The translations under genes and the position numbers were made by a program. The notes under the pieces were generated by a model that saw nothing but the letters and a program-made list of their open reading frames with translations, was not told the DNA's origin and ran no database searches. A stretch of 64,000 nucleotides of DNA from Nostoc piscinale CENA21 (GTDB lineage: Bacteria; Cyanobacteriota; Cyanobacteriia; Cyanobacteriales; Nostocaceae): contig NZ_CP012036.1 in NCBI RefSeq assembly GCF_001298445.1, forward strand, positions 5,829,525 through 5,893,524, given 5' to 3'. Shown in pieces: positions 49,852 through 60,000 of this stretch (the first letter of the stretch is position 1; each line of letters begins with the position of its first letter).

Positions 49852-52443
49852 TTACTTTTCATTAAATGTCCAAACGCCGTCATCCCAATCAAAATCAGTT
49901 GGGGGTGATTGTAGCCAATGCTGACAACGCAAAAGATGTAACATTGCGGCTTTATCTTGGTTGTCAAATGCTAAAACCTTGGCAAATTCAGCCCTAGCAT
50001 AAGTGAACTGACGCTTGAGATAATACTCACGTCCTTTGTGATAGTGTTCAATAACTTGCAATTTTTCACTGGGAATTGGGTCAGAACGTAAACCCACTAA
50101 TTCATAGATAGATACTGGTTCGTTTCTACCTTTGACGCGAATGTAATCTAATTCTCGCGCCCAAATATATTCTTGGCAGGGTTTAAATGTATTGTCACTC
50201 AAAATAATATCGCAACCATATTGTTTGCTGACACTTTCTAAGCGAGAACCAAGGTTAACACCATCACCAATGGCGGTAAATTCCATCCGCTTACTTGAAC
50301 CGATATTGCCACTAATCACGGTATCGGAATTAATGCCAATACCAATATTAATTCTGGGTTTATTCGCAGCGTAACGACGTTGGTTAAATTCGTGCAGCCG
50401 ATGACGCATTTCTATTGATGTTTGTACCGCCATCCAAGCATGTTCTTCTAAAGGTAGAGGTGAACCAAACACAGCCATAATGGCATCACCAATGTATTTA
50501 TCAAGCGTACCTTTATGTTTAAATACCGCTTCTACCATTGATTCAAAATATTCATTTAGCATACTCACCACTTCTTCCGCTTCCAGGTTTTCTGTCAAAG
50601 TGGTGTAGCCGCGAATATCAGAGAACAAAATGGAAACTTCTTTGCGATCGCCTCCTAATTTGGCATCATCTAACTTGAGTAATTCTTCTGCTAATTCCTG
50701 AGTCATGTAGCGGTACATAGTACTCTTGAGACGTTTCTCATCGCTAATGTCTTCCATAACGACCAACGCACCCCGGACTTGCTGTTGGTCACTGACATCA
50801 GCAATGGAATTAATCGATAAATTAATACTGTGTTGTTCTTGTTCTGTACCAGTGCTGATGAGTGTGCGGTCTGGATAATATTGCTGACGGCGTTTGATAT
50901 CGTCTCCGTGTAAAGCGTCTTGAAACCATTTGCTAAAGTCGCCTTCTTTAATGGCGATCGCTTCATCAATTAATTTCCCTTCTAAACGTTCTTCAGCTTC
51001 TATACCTAGCAAGCGTTTCGCACTTTCATTGGCAGCAATAATACAACCTGATTTATCGGTAGAAATGACACCATTAGAAAGACTCCGCAAAATATCTCGC
51101 TGCATTTGTTCTTGTTGCTTGACTGTGGCAAACAATTGAGCATTTTGCAGCGCCACCCCCGCTTGAATATTAAAAGCTTCCATAAAATCTTCGTCATTGC
51201 GGTCAAAGCTGGCTTGGAAGCATTCTGGCGCTTTTGGCCAAGTGGCAGGATTATAAGGCGGAAAATCACCTGATTTCTTTTTATTTACCAACTGTGTAAC
51301 ACCAATTAATTGTTGATCGGCGTTGAACACTGGCATACACAATAAGCTACAGGTACGGTAGCCATTTTGTTGGTCAAGTTTTTTGGCGGTTTCTGAGTCG
51401 GGATTATCGTACAAATCAAAAGGAATATTTAGGGTTTTGCCAGATGCAGCCACTATCCCCGCAAAACCTTTACCGATGGGTACACGTAATTCTCTTTTTG
51501 TCCCATCATCTTGAGTAATTTTCGTCCATAATTCATGGCGATCGCGGTCGATTAACCACAAGGTACTGCGATCGGCGTTCATCAATTCCTTGGCTTCATC
51601 CATTACCCGCTTCAGGGTATCTTCTAAATCCAGACTGCTTTGACTCAAAGATTTGATGGCTTTCATCAACGCTGCCGCCGCTCTTTGTTTTTGCGTCGCC
51701 ATGTAAAAAGAGCGCGAAGATTCTAAAATCAGGCGAATTGAAGGCGCAAATTCTTGAAATAACTGTTCGTCGCTATGGGTAAAACCTTTTGTATCAATCC
51801 GCTCTGCTAATGGGGCGTTGATATCGTGAATAGACTTTAATTTATTCAGTAATTGTACTACTGCGACCAACTGCCCTTGCTCATTTAATAATGGCAAGGC
51901 CAGCATTGTATAGGTACGGTAGCCAGTAACTTTTTCTTGTGCTTGGGCAAAGATTGACCGGGGGTCGTTATAAAAATCATAGGGAATATTCACTACTTGT
52001 CTTAAAGTGGCAACTTCCCCTGCTATTCCTTTATCGGCTGGAATGCGAATTTCTAAGGAGCGATCGCCTTCTCCCGCAGCTACGATTGACCATAATTCTT
52101 GTTTTTCTTCATCTAACAAAAATATAGTCGTCCGGTCTGCTCCTAATAATTCCCCAGTTTTTAAGGTAATTGACTGCAACATTTCTTGCAGAATTGTCTC
52201 AAACCCGTGAGAATCCAACATTGACAGGGTTTGATGTACAATCTGTAGCTTATGTTCAACCTCAGTCACCACTTGTTTAAAAGTGTCCTGAGTTAAAGGA
52301 GCAAGAAAAGTAGAAATAGTTCCTTTTCTTCTGGCAAGAGCACCCACAGGAGCTGAATTGGGTTGTAATTGTTGATTTTCTTGGTTGTGAACACCAATAA
52401 TTAAATCAGCGGTCTCCCCAACACCACGTTGATGCACTGTCAT
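49852..52443 (-). CDS. CyaB-type adenylate cyclase (GAF-GAF-PAS-CHD)
   Basis: 863 residues, the length and layout of Anabaena CyaB1/CyaB2. Two GAF domains (about 75-245 and 265-440) each carry an NKFDE-like cyclic-nucleotide motif (LLNKLKS..FTHSDE; LVNKKKSGDF..FDRNDE). A PAS domain follows (about 450-560). The class III catalytic domain (about 595-735) has metal Asp residues in ILFSDIRGYTTL and KYIGDAIMAVFG, with Lys in LDKYIGD as the adenine-specifying residue. The C-terminal 90 residues are TPR-like. In Anabaena, cAMP binding to a GAF domain activates the enzyme. It is a single gene. Confidence 0.9.
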   Translation of the reverse strand: MTVHQRGVGETADLIIGVHNQENQQLQPNSAPVGALARRKGTISTFLAPLTQDTFKQVVTEVEHKLQIVHQTLSMLDSHGFETILQEMLQSITLKTGELLGADRTTIFLLDEEKQELWSIVAAGEGDRSLEIRIPADKGIAGEVATLRQVVNIPYDFYNDPRSIFAQAQEKVTGYRTYTMLALPLLNEQGQLVAVVQLLNKLKSIHDINAPLAERIDTKGFTHSDEQLFQEFAPSIRLILESSRSFYMATQKQRAAAALMKAIKSLSQSSLDLEDTLKRVMDEAKELMNADRSTLWLIDRDRHELWTKITQDDGTKRELRVPIGKGFAGIVAASGKTLNIPFDLYDNPDSETAKKLDQQNGYRTCSLLCMPVFNADQQLIGVTQLVNKKKSGDFPPYNPATWPKAPECFQASFDRNDEDFMEAFNIQAGVALQNAQLFATVKQQEQMQRDILRSLSNGVISTDKSGCIIAANESAKRLLGIEAEERLEGKLIDEAIAIKEGDFSKWFQDALHGDDIKRRQQYYPDRTLISTGTEQEQHSINLSINSIADVSDQQQVRGALVVMEDISDEKRLKSTMYRYMTQELAEELLKLDDAKLGGDRKEVSILFSDIRGYTTLTENLEAEEVVSMLNEYFESMVEAVFKHKGTLDKYIGDAIMAVFGSPLPLEEHAWMAVQTSIEMRHRLHEFNQRRYAANKPRINIGIGINSDTVISGNIGSSKRMEFTAIGDGVNLGSRLESVSKQYGCDIILSDNTFKPCQEYIWARELDYIRVKGRNEPVSIYELVGLRSDPIPSEKLQVIEHYHKGREYYLKRQFTYARAEFAKVLAFDNQDKAAMLHLLRCQHWLQSPPTDFDWDDGVWTFNEK

Positions 52444-53638
52444 AAGTAGTTTTTTATAGCAAGAATTAGACTTTAGGAATAATTAACAATGTCATTAGTT
52501 TTATTTATGTATAGCTCAAAGCCATACAAGGAGTGACATTACCCACAGTTTAATCGCTTGTGGAGCTAGCGTCATCCTGCATTACCCCTGTCTTTGCCAA
52601 TCCTCGGTTTGATGGAAATTGGGCGTAAATAAATATAGTTCTTTTTCTGGCCATGTTCTTTGCTGAAGATACGAAAGCGAATACTCAGCTGTAATTCGGA
52701 ATCTTTGTGGATGAGACTAAATTCCGTCAGCTGTGAATGATCTGGCAAACAATATCTATGAGACTAGTATTTTGATAATTCCCAAAGTTTTGGCTAAACT
52801 AACAGCCCCAGTTTTTGGAAAGATGGTAGTTCCCTGTATTAATGTAATTTTATCAATTTTTAGAATTTTCTTGAGTCTGACTCAATTTTGTACAAATTGC
52901 CTAGTGGCAATGATACTTAGTTGGACAAGGTAGACAGGGGAGATAAGGTAGACAAGGTAAACTCAAGTCTTATAAGTTTGCTGGCGGAAACTATCAATAC
53001 TGTGAATTTATATAGCAATTCTAGATGATTTACAAACATCTTTCTTCCTTGTCTACCCTGTCACGCTACTGAGGGAGTCGGGGAACCCTAATCGAGCAAT
53101 GGCTCTTCCTTGTCTTCCTTGTCTATGTTGTCCACATATTAAAGAGTACTGCTATATAGGGTTGCTATAATTGGGAAATTACATCCGATTATTAGAGATT
53201 TTTGATTTATCAAGCATAGAAAATAGCTTTGATTTTTGAAGAAATCTAGATATCTGTCAGTTGCTAGAAATCTATCTTTGGATAAATGAAATTTTCCTAT
53301 TAAGTTTAAAGTACTTTTTAATTGCTTGTTAAAGAAATATAACATTATTGAGGTCTGTAATATGCCTCTAGACTTACTTTACAGCTAGAATTTGACTCTG
53401 CGGAAGAATCTCTAGTTTAATACCGGAGTTTAAAAGCTCAGGATATTAATTATTGGCTAATAAACATCACTTTTTTTAGGGGTTATTGTTGAAGAAACCC
53501 GGTAAATTTATCGGAATTAATGGCTTAAAAAAAATGACAAAAAAAATCTATTGACCCCTGAAAAATATCAGATTAACGTTATAGGTAAGTCCAATAAAGG
53601 ACGCTATAAAAGCATCAAAAAATCAGGAGATTTTTCTT
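52444..53638. other. 1.2-kb intergenic region with repeats and a possible ORF remnant
   Basis: Between the cyclase start and the copper-protein gene. The minus strand at about 52,570-52,750 is open in one frame (LTEFSLIHKDSELQLSIRFR, then IFSKEHGQKKNYIYLRPISI) and may be a small gene or remnant without a good start. 52,921-53,140 holds GGACAAGGTAGACAGGGGAG-type sequence with inverted partners (TTCCTTGTCTACCCTGTC), a Nostocales interspersed repeat. 53,140-53,640 is AT-rich. The promoter of the copper gene should be near 53,550, where TTGACC (53,551-53,556) precedes a TTATAG. Confidence 0.4.
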
Positions 53639-54001
53639 ATGATGATGATGATGACTGAATCCATGACTTCGGAAATGCAAACCTGTATGAACGCTTGCAT
53701 GGAGTGTCAGAAAATGTGCATGGAAACTATGACTTACTGCATGACAAAAGGCGGTAGGTACATGGATATGGCCATGATGGGGATGATGCGTGATTGCGCT
53801 GAAATGTGCATGATGTGTATGAACATGATGATGGGTGGTTCCGAATTTATGGGACGCACTTGTATGTTGTGTGCTGAAATGTGCGATCGCTGTGCAATGA
53901 CTTGTGAACAAATGAGTGATGATGCCAAAATGATGGAATGTGCCGCAGCCTGCCGTAAGTGCGCCGAAGCTTGCCGTTCTATGCAAATGATGCCTGCTTA
54001 A
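53639..54001 (+). CDS. Cytosolic copper-storage-type protein (four-helix, 17 Cys)
   Basis: 120 residues with 17 Cys, many in CxxC or CxxxC helical spacing (CMNACMECQKMC; CAEMCMMC; CMLCAEMCDRCAMTC; CAAACRKCAEAC), and very rich in Met. This matches the DUF326/Csp four-helix bundles, whose cysteines line the inside and bind many Cu(I) ions. There is no signal peptide, so it resembles cytosolic Csp3. AGGAG precedes a run of five ATG codons; ATG 53639 is best spaced. A strong hairpin terminator follows. It probably buffers copper. The adjacent MacA/MacB genes are separate. Confidence 0.85.
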   Translation: MMMMMTESMTSEMQTCMNACMECQKMCMETMTYCMTKGGRYMDMAMMGMMRDCAEMCMMCMNMMMGGSEFMGRTCMLCAEMCDRCAMTCEQMSDDAKMMECAAACRKCAEACRSMQMMPA

Positions 54002-54038
54002 TTTCACTACTTCGCAGAAGTTTCTCTGCAACCTATTA

Positions 54039-54080
54039 TTCAAACGCAGACTGTATCAGTCTGGGCGTTTGAAGTTGTTT
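54039..54080 (+). terminator. Hairpin terminator after the copper-storage gene
   Basis: TTCAAACGC-AGACTG pairs with CAGTCT-GG-GCGTTTGAA across a 3-base loop (54039-54073), followed by GTTGTTT. A long stem directly after the gene. Confidence 0.65.
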
Positions 54081-54218
54081 GGAGCAATCTCCCATCTCAC
54101 CCATTTAGGTGAAGGCGGTTAAAATTACTAGAGACTAGTATTAAGGAACGTTAATTAATCTCTGGCAACTTTCTCAATAGCGATTCCCTAGCCTCAAAGT
54201 ATAGATTAGACCGTGATT

Positions 54219-55685
54219 ATGAACACTTACATAGAAGTTCCCGTGATTGGTAAAGTTTATCACCCATATCGCTGGCTCGTTGGGTTGATAGCCACGGGTG
54301 CTGTTGTGGTGGGTGTTGCGACTACGTTTAATGTGGTGAATCGGGGAGCCAGTGAACAAGATATTACACAACTAACTGTACCTGTAGAAGCAAAAAATGT
54401 AACTTTAAAAATTACAGCCAGTGGTAAGGTTGTACCTGTGCAGAGTGTGAATATCAGTCCGAAAAATCCTGGGGTGCTGGCAGAATTATATGTGGAACAA
54501 GGCGATCGCGTACAGCAAAATCAAGTTATCGCCCGGATGGATATAGGCGATTTACAAGCCCAAATTCTGCAATATCGGGCTAACTTAGCCCAAGCCCAAG
54601 CGCAGTTAGATGAAGCTTTAGCCGGGAATCGTCCCCAAGAAATCACTCAAGCCAGAGCGCGGTTGCGACAAGCCGAAGCCCAATTAGCCCAAGCGCGTGC
54701 CGGGAATCGTCCCCAAGAAATTTCTCAAGTGCAAGCCCAAGTAGATGCAGCCCAAGCCAGGGTAAATTACACCACTGAACAAGTTAAACGTTACCAATAT
54801 CTTTACCAACAAGGCGCAGAAAAAAAGCAGTCACTAGATCAAGCCATCAGTGAAGATAAATCTGCAAAGGCTAATTTAGAAGAAGCACGTCGGCGGTTGT
54901 CACTGATGGAAAGTGGCTCTCGCAGCGAAGAAATTGACATGAAAGAAGCTGCTGTTACCGAAGCCAGAGCCGCTTTAGTTTTATTAGAAAATGGTACACG
55001 TAAAGAAGAAATTGCCCAACGCCAAGCCGCAGTTAAAGCTGCACAAGCACAGTTAGCGGCTGCTAACGTCAAAATGGAAGAAACGGTAATTCGCGCCCCC
55101 TTTGCGGGAATTGTGACGCAAAAATATGCGAATATCGGTGCATTTGTGACACCAACTACCTCTGCTTCTAGCAGTGCGTCAGCAACTTCTAGTTCGATTG
55201 TGGCGGTGGCTAAAGGGTTGGAAGTATTAGCACAAATCCCCGAAGCTGATATTGGGCGAGTGAAAGTAGGGCAAGAAGTCGAAATTGTGGCTGATGCTTA
55301 TCCTGATCAAGTGTTTAAAGGTCATGTACGCTTGATTGCACCAGAAGCAGTTGTGGAACAAGGTGTGACATCATTTCAGGTGCGGGTAGCTTTGGATACA
55401 GGCACAGATAAACTGCGTTCTGGATTAAATGTCGATTTGACTTTTTTAGGCGATCGCGTCAGCAACGCCTTAGTATTACCAACAGTAGCCATTGTCACCG
55501 AAAAAGGTAAAACTGGTGTCTTGGTTCCCGATGCCCAAAATGAACCCCAGTTCCGGGAAATCACTACAGGCGCACAAATTCAAGACCAAACTCAAGTTTT
55601 GTCAGGAGTAAAAGCAGGCGATCGCGTGTTTGTGGACTTACCCAAGGACTATAAAATCAAGAAGGCGCAAGAGCAGCAAAATTAA
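54219..55685 (+). CDS. MacA/HlyD-type membrane fusion protein
   Basis: About 488 residues. One N-terminal membrane helix (LVGLIATGAVVVGVATTF), a lipoyl half (ASGKVVPVQSVNISPKNPGV), then a long coiled hairpin (about 115-275) with an internal duplication of the type LDEALAGNRPQEITQARARL / AQARAGNRPQEISQ. The second lipoyl half and beta-barrel follow (TVIRAPFAGIVTQKYANIGA; QIPEADIGRVKVGQEVEIVA). Such adaptors link an inner-membrane ABC pump to an outer-membrane channel. The frame opens at GTG 54213; ATG 54219 is preferred. The permease follows 97 bases later. The ABC ATPase is not here. Confidence 0.85.
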   Translation: MNTYIEVPVIGKVYHPYRWLVGLIATGAVVVGVATTFNVVNRGASEQDITQLTVPVEAKNVTLKITASGKVVPVQSVNISPKNPGVLAELYVEQGDRVQQNQVIARMDIGDLQAQILQYRANLAQAQAQLDEALAGNRPQEITQARARLRQAEAQLAQARAGNRPQEISQVQAQVDAAQARVNYTTEQVKRYQYLYQQGAEKKQSLDQAISEDKSAKANLEEARRRLSLMESGSRSEEIDMKEAAVTEARAALVLLENGTRKEEIAQRQAAVKAAQAQLAAANVKMEETVIRAPFAGIVTQKYANIGAFVTPTTSASSSASATSSSIVAVAKGLEVLAQIPEADIGRVKVGQEVEIVADAYPDQVFKGHVRLIAPEAVVEQGVTSFQVRVALDTGTDKLRSGLNVDLTFLGDRVSNALVLPTVAIVTEKGKTGVLVPDAQNEPQFREITTGAQIQDQTQVLSGVKAGDRVFVDLPKDYKIKKAQEQQN

Positions 55686-55782
55686 GATGGAGGGGACAAG
55701 GGGGACAAGGGGGACACGGGAGTAATCTTTATACCTTGTCTACCCCCACTCAGCACTTTACTATAACTAAGTTCCACTACTT
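55686..55782. repeat. Interspersed GGGGGACAAGG repeat
   Basis: Tandem GGGGACAAG units at 55,690-55,720 face CCTTGTCTACCCCC at about 55,733-55,746, the same repeat family as at 52,921 and 57,017. It separates the adaptor and permease genes. Confidence 0.55.
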
Positions 55783-57000
55783 ATGAACTTCTTAGAAAGC
55801 GTACAAATGGCAGGTAAAACCCTGCTGGCGAATAAGTTACGTAGCGCCCTTACCATGTTGGGTATAGTAATCGGTAACGCTTCGGTAATTGCCATGATTG
55901 GCATTGGAGAAGGTGGACAGAGATACATTGCCAAAGAATTAGAATCTCTGGGGCCGAATGTGTTATTTGTTATTCCCGGTAATCAAGAAACCGAGCGGAT
56001 TTCCCGTGATACCCCGAAAACTTTAGTTTTAGAAGATGCTACAGCGATCGCTACTCAAGTGCCAACCATAGCAGATGTAACGGCAGAGTTAAATAGTCGG
56101 CAGGTGGTGACAGTAAGTAATAAAAACACCGATGTCAATATTATTGGTACAACTCCCAGCTTTTTAACTGTGCGTGACTTTACTACCGACAAAGGGCGGT
56201 TCTTTTCGGAAGTTGATATGAAACGCAGTAACCAAGTCGTGGTACTGGGGTCAAAATTAGCCCAAAGACTTTTCGCCAATAGTAACCCTGTGGGACAGCA
56301 GTTACGCATCAACAATACTAGTTTTCGCGTGATTGGGGTATTAGTTTCCAAAGGTTCAAATTTGGGTGTGGATTATGATGATGCAGCTTTAATCCCAGTG
56401 ATTACAATGGCAAATCGCATTGTCGGACGCACTTCTCCTTATGGATTAGAGTTAACTTATATTGTCGCCTCAGCGAAGAACGCCAATAGTGTAGATGCAG
56501 CCGTTTTTCAAATTACCAATTTGCTGCGCCAACGCCACAAAATCATCGGTGAAGATGACTTTACTATCCGCACCCAAAAAGATGCTTTGCAAACTGTCGG
56601 ACAAATCACAGGTGCATTAACAATTATGCTGGCGGCGATCGCGGGTATCTCTCTATTTGTCGGCGGTATCGGTATCATGAATATCATGTTGGTTTCCGTT
56701 ACCGAGCGTACCCAAGAAATCGGACTCAGAAAAGCGATTGGTGCAACCGAGCAAGATATATTGCTCCAGTTTATGATTGAAGCTGTGATTGTTTCAGCAA
56801 TTGGTGGTTTATTAGGAACTGCCGTTGGTGTCAGCGGAATTATGATCGTTGCTAGTCTGACACCCCTAGACGCGGGTATTTCTCCTGTAGCTATTACTAC
56901 CGCTGTTGGTGTCTCTGGTGCGATCGGTTTATTCTTTGGTGTCGTTCCCGCCCGCCGTGCAGCTAAACTCGACCCGATTGTTGCATTGCGGAGTGCTTAG
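55783..57000 (+). CDS. MacB-type ABC transporter permease (FtsX domain)
   Basis: 405 residues. It has an N-terminal helix within FLESVQMAGKTLLANKLRSA and LTMLGIVIGNASVIAMIGIG, a 200-residue periplasmic domain with the MacB-PCD pattern (VLGSKLAQRLFANSNPVGQQ), and three C-terminal helices (GGIGIMNIMLVSVTERTQEI, the FtsX signature). The ATP-binding domain is not fused and no separate ATPase gene follows, so it must be supplied elsewhere. With the upstream adaptor it forms two thirds of a tripartite export pump with unknown cargo. Confidence 0.85.
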   Translation: MNFLESVQMAGKTLLANKLRSALTMLGIVIGNASVIAMIGIGEGGQRYIAKELESLGPNVLFVIPGNQETERISRDTPKTLVLEDATAIATQVPTIADVTAELNSRQVVTVSNKNTDVNIIGTTPSFLTVRDFTTDKGRFFSEVDMKRSNQVVVLGSKLAQRLFANSNPVGQQLRINNTSFRVIGVLVSKGSNLGVDYDDAALIPVITMANRIVGRTSPYGLELTYIVASAKNANSVDAAVFQITNLLRQRHKIIGEDDFTIRTQKDALQTVGQITGALTIMLAAIAGISLFVGGIGIMNIMLVSVTERTQEIGLRKAIGATEQDILLQFMIEAVIVSAIGGLLGTAVGVSGIMIVASLTPLDAGISPVAITTAVGVSGAIGLFFGVVPARRAAKLDPIVALRSA

Positions 57001-57098
57001 GAAGTGCTGAGTGCTGAGAGGGGGTAGACAAGGTAGAAGGGGTAGAAAGATTGCTCCCTTGTCCTCCTTGTCTCCCCGCTCCCTGCCCCCTGCCCTCC
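57001..57098. repeat. Interspersed repeat between convergent genes
   Basis: GGGGGTAGACAAGGTAGAAG (about 57,020-57,039) and its loosely inverted partner TCCCTTGTCCTCCTTGTCTC (about 57,055-57,074) lie between the permease and the minus-strand hybrid kinase. A likely bidirectional stop for transcription. Confidence 0.5.
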
Positions 57099-60000
57099 TC
57101 ACTTTCGCCGAATCAGTTTAGCGATCGCAATTGCTAAGTCAACAGGATCAACGGGTTTGGGGATATGTCGTTGAAAGCCTGCGGCCATTGCTTGTTTGTA
57201 GTCAATTTCGCCCGCATAGGCGGTGAGAGCAATTGCTGGGATTTGCCCGCCTTGTTCTGAGGGTAATTGCCTAATCTGCCGTAGCAACATATACCCATCC
57301 ATGATGGGCATTCCAATATCGCTGAGTAAAATATCTGGCTGTAACTGAACTAGGGTTTCCAATGCTTCTGCGGCGGAGGCGACTGCTGTGACTTCTGCCC
57401 CATATTGTTCTAAGGCAAAGGTGAAAAACTCCAAGACATCGGCTTGATCATCAACAAATAAAATTCGCACTCCCGCCAATAATGAATCTTGGGTTGCCAA
57501 ATCCATCTGTGCAGTTTCAGGATTCAACACAAGGGAATCGGCACTTTTATGCAGAGGTAGCCGCACGGTAAAAGTTGCCCCTTGTCCTTCACCTGGACTT
57601 TCTGCCCAGACTATACCACCGTGGAGTTCTACTAAATGGCGGACAATTGCCAGTCCTAATCCCAACCCACCAAATACTCTGGTAGTTTTGCCATCGGCTT
57701 GGCGGAAGTATTCAAAGACGTAGGGTAAAAATTCGGGGGTAATGCCCTTACCGTTATCAATGACTTGAATTTGCGCCTCCATCCCGACTTGTTCTAAACG
57801 CAATTCTACTCGTCCGGCTGACGGTGTGAATTTTACGGCATTGGATACCAAATTCCAGACAATTTGTTGCAAGCGATCGCCATCACCCATCACCTCAACG
57901 TTATGCTGAGGCAGTGAGGTTTGCAGTTGAATTGACTTGGCTTCGGCGGCTAAACGCACTGTTTCTAAGGCGGCGGTAATTGTGCTGTTTAAATCTACGG
58001 TGCGGATATGCAGACTTAATTTACCCCGCAAAATCCGCGATACATCTAATAAATCTTCAATCAGTTGGGCTTGTAACTTGGCGTTGCGTTCAATGGTTTC
58101 CAAAGCCCGAACTATTGTTGCTTCGTCATTTCTGCGGGTGCGGAGTAATTTTGCCCAGCCCAAAATCGGGTTGAGAGGAGTTCGCAGTTCATGGGAAAGC
58201 ACCGCCAGAAATTCATCTTTGATGCGGTTGGCGGTTTCGGCTTCGGAACGGGCAAGGCGTTCGGCTTCGTAGAGTTGAGCGCGGGCGATCGCTTGACCAC
58301 ATTGCTGCCCCAATGTCAACATAAATCCTTGGTCTGCTTCCGAAAAGGTTTGGGTAGTTGCAAAACTCCACCCTAATGCCCCAATCACCTGTTTTTCTAC
58401 ACTCAAGGGAACACAAGCAAAGGCTGAATTTCCTGTCACCGATGGCAATTCGGCTAAGTGGGGATAATTAGCTGCTAAGGCGGCTGGACTTTCAAGGAAA
58501 ATTGCTTTGCCTGTTCGCACAGTTTCCGCTAAAGGTGCAGCCGCCGTTACCGGAAAACTTTTCCACCCTTCCAGCACTGATTCTGGATAGCCAGTGGCTT
58601 GCACAACTTTCAAATAACTGCCATGTTCCACTAACAAACTCACAGAACCCGCACTCGCACCTAAAGCCGCAATTCCCTGATTCACCACCACATCAGCCAC
58701 TTGTTGCGGGGTGATAGCTTCGGAAAGGGCGGCGGTGATTCTTTGTAAACGCACAGTACGACTGACTGCTAATTCAGCGGCTTGTTTTGCCTGCTGGGTT
58801 TTTTGGTAAAGTCTAGCATTATCAATAGCCGCCGCCGCACGATGGGCTAAATCTTCTGCTAATGCCAAGTCTGCTGAATTGTAAGCACAACTAGATGTGC
58901 CTCTCACTAAAGAAATTACGCCAAATACTTCCCCACGCAAATGGAGGGGAATGATTATCAAGGAACCCATACCCAGGCTTTGGAGTAATTGTAAATGCTC
59001 CTCGTCTTCAGCCATCTCTGCCAGAATTTGAGGTGGCAATTCGGGATAAAAGACTGATTCACCCCGCAGCAAAGTTTCGCGAAACGGACTGTTGTTTTCG
59101 TATTTGGGCGGATAACGTCGGCGCAGTTCTGTGAGTATTTCATGTTTAGCCGGAATAGCAGCAATCATCGCTATTTGTTGAATCGTGTAATCTTCCCCAA
59201 GCACATCAACAACGCACCAATCAGCTAAGGTAGGTACTACCAAATTAGCCACATTATGGAGAGTGACTTTATAATCTAGGGAGGCTGCTAGTAGGCTACT
59301 GGCTTCGACTAAAAAGTTTTGTGCTAGTTCTGCTTGCTTACGTTCGCTAATATCTTCGATAATGCCGACTGCATACTTGGCTTGTCCATGAATGTCCCAA
59401 ACAGCCGAAGAAGTCAAATTCACCCAAATCGGGGAACCATCTTTGCGAATGTAGCGTTTTTCTAAGGAATAACCATGAATTTCCTTAGCTAAAACTCTCC
59501 CAGCCTGGGCTAAATCATCCGCTAAGTCATCAGGGTGGGTGATATCTTGAAAGTTCATCTGCATTAATTCGGCTTGGCTGTAACCTGTGATGTCACACAA
59601 TGCTGGATTCACTTGCAAAAATCTGCCATTTAACGCTACTAAAGCAATACCCACTGCGGCTTGGTTGAACATAGCGCGGAATCTCGATTCACTTTCACGC
59701 AAAGCAATTTCGGCAACTTTGGTGGCTGTGACATCCGAGAAAATAATTCCAATCCCCACAGTTTCATCTAAAGCATTGCGGACTGGATAATAGTTACCCA
59801 GCCAATAGCCATACATTCCTGGCTTTCCTGGTACTTGCCCGCTAATTTCGACATTCAGCAGAGGTTCGCCAGTTTCTAACACCTGTTGTAATTGCGCTTC
59901 AAACCTTGCTGCCATCCTGGGGAACATCTCGTTAAATTTCCGCCCCAGATGGGCTTCCACAGGGAAACCGTTAATGTCAGCTAAAACCTGATTAATTCTG

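Noticed and set aside
52733..52933. 66-residue plus-strand ORF with hydrophobic content
   Set aside because: No ribosome site, and it ends in repeat sequence; the opposite strand is equally open.
53615..54043. 142-residue His-rich minus-strand frame opposite the copper-storage gene
   Set aside because: Reverse reading of ATG and TGC codons gives CAT and GCA, so His and Ala enrichment is expected from the Met/Cys-rich real gene. No ribosome site or independent support.
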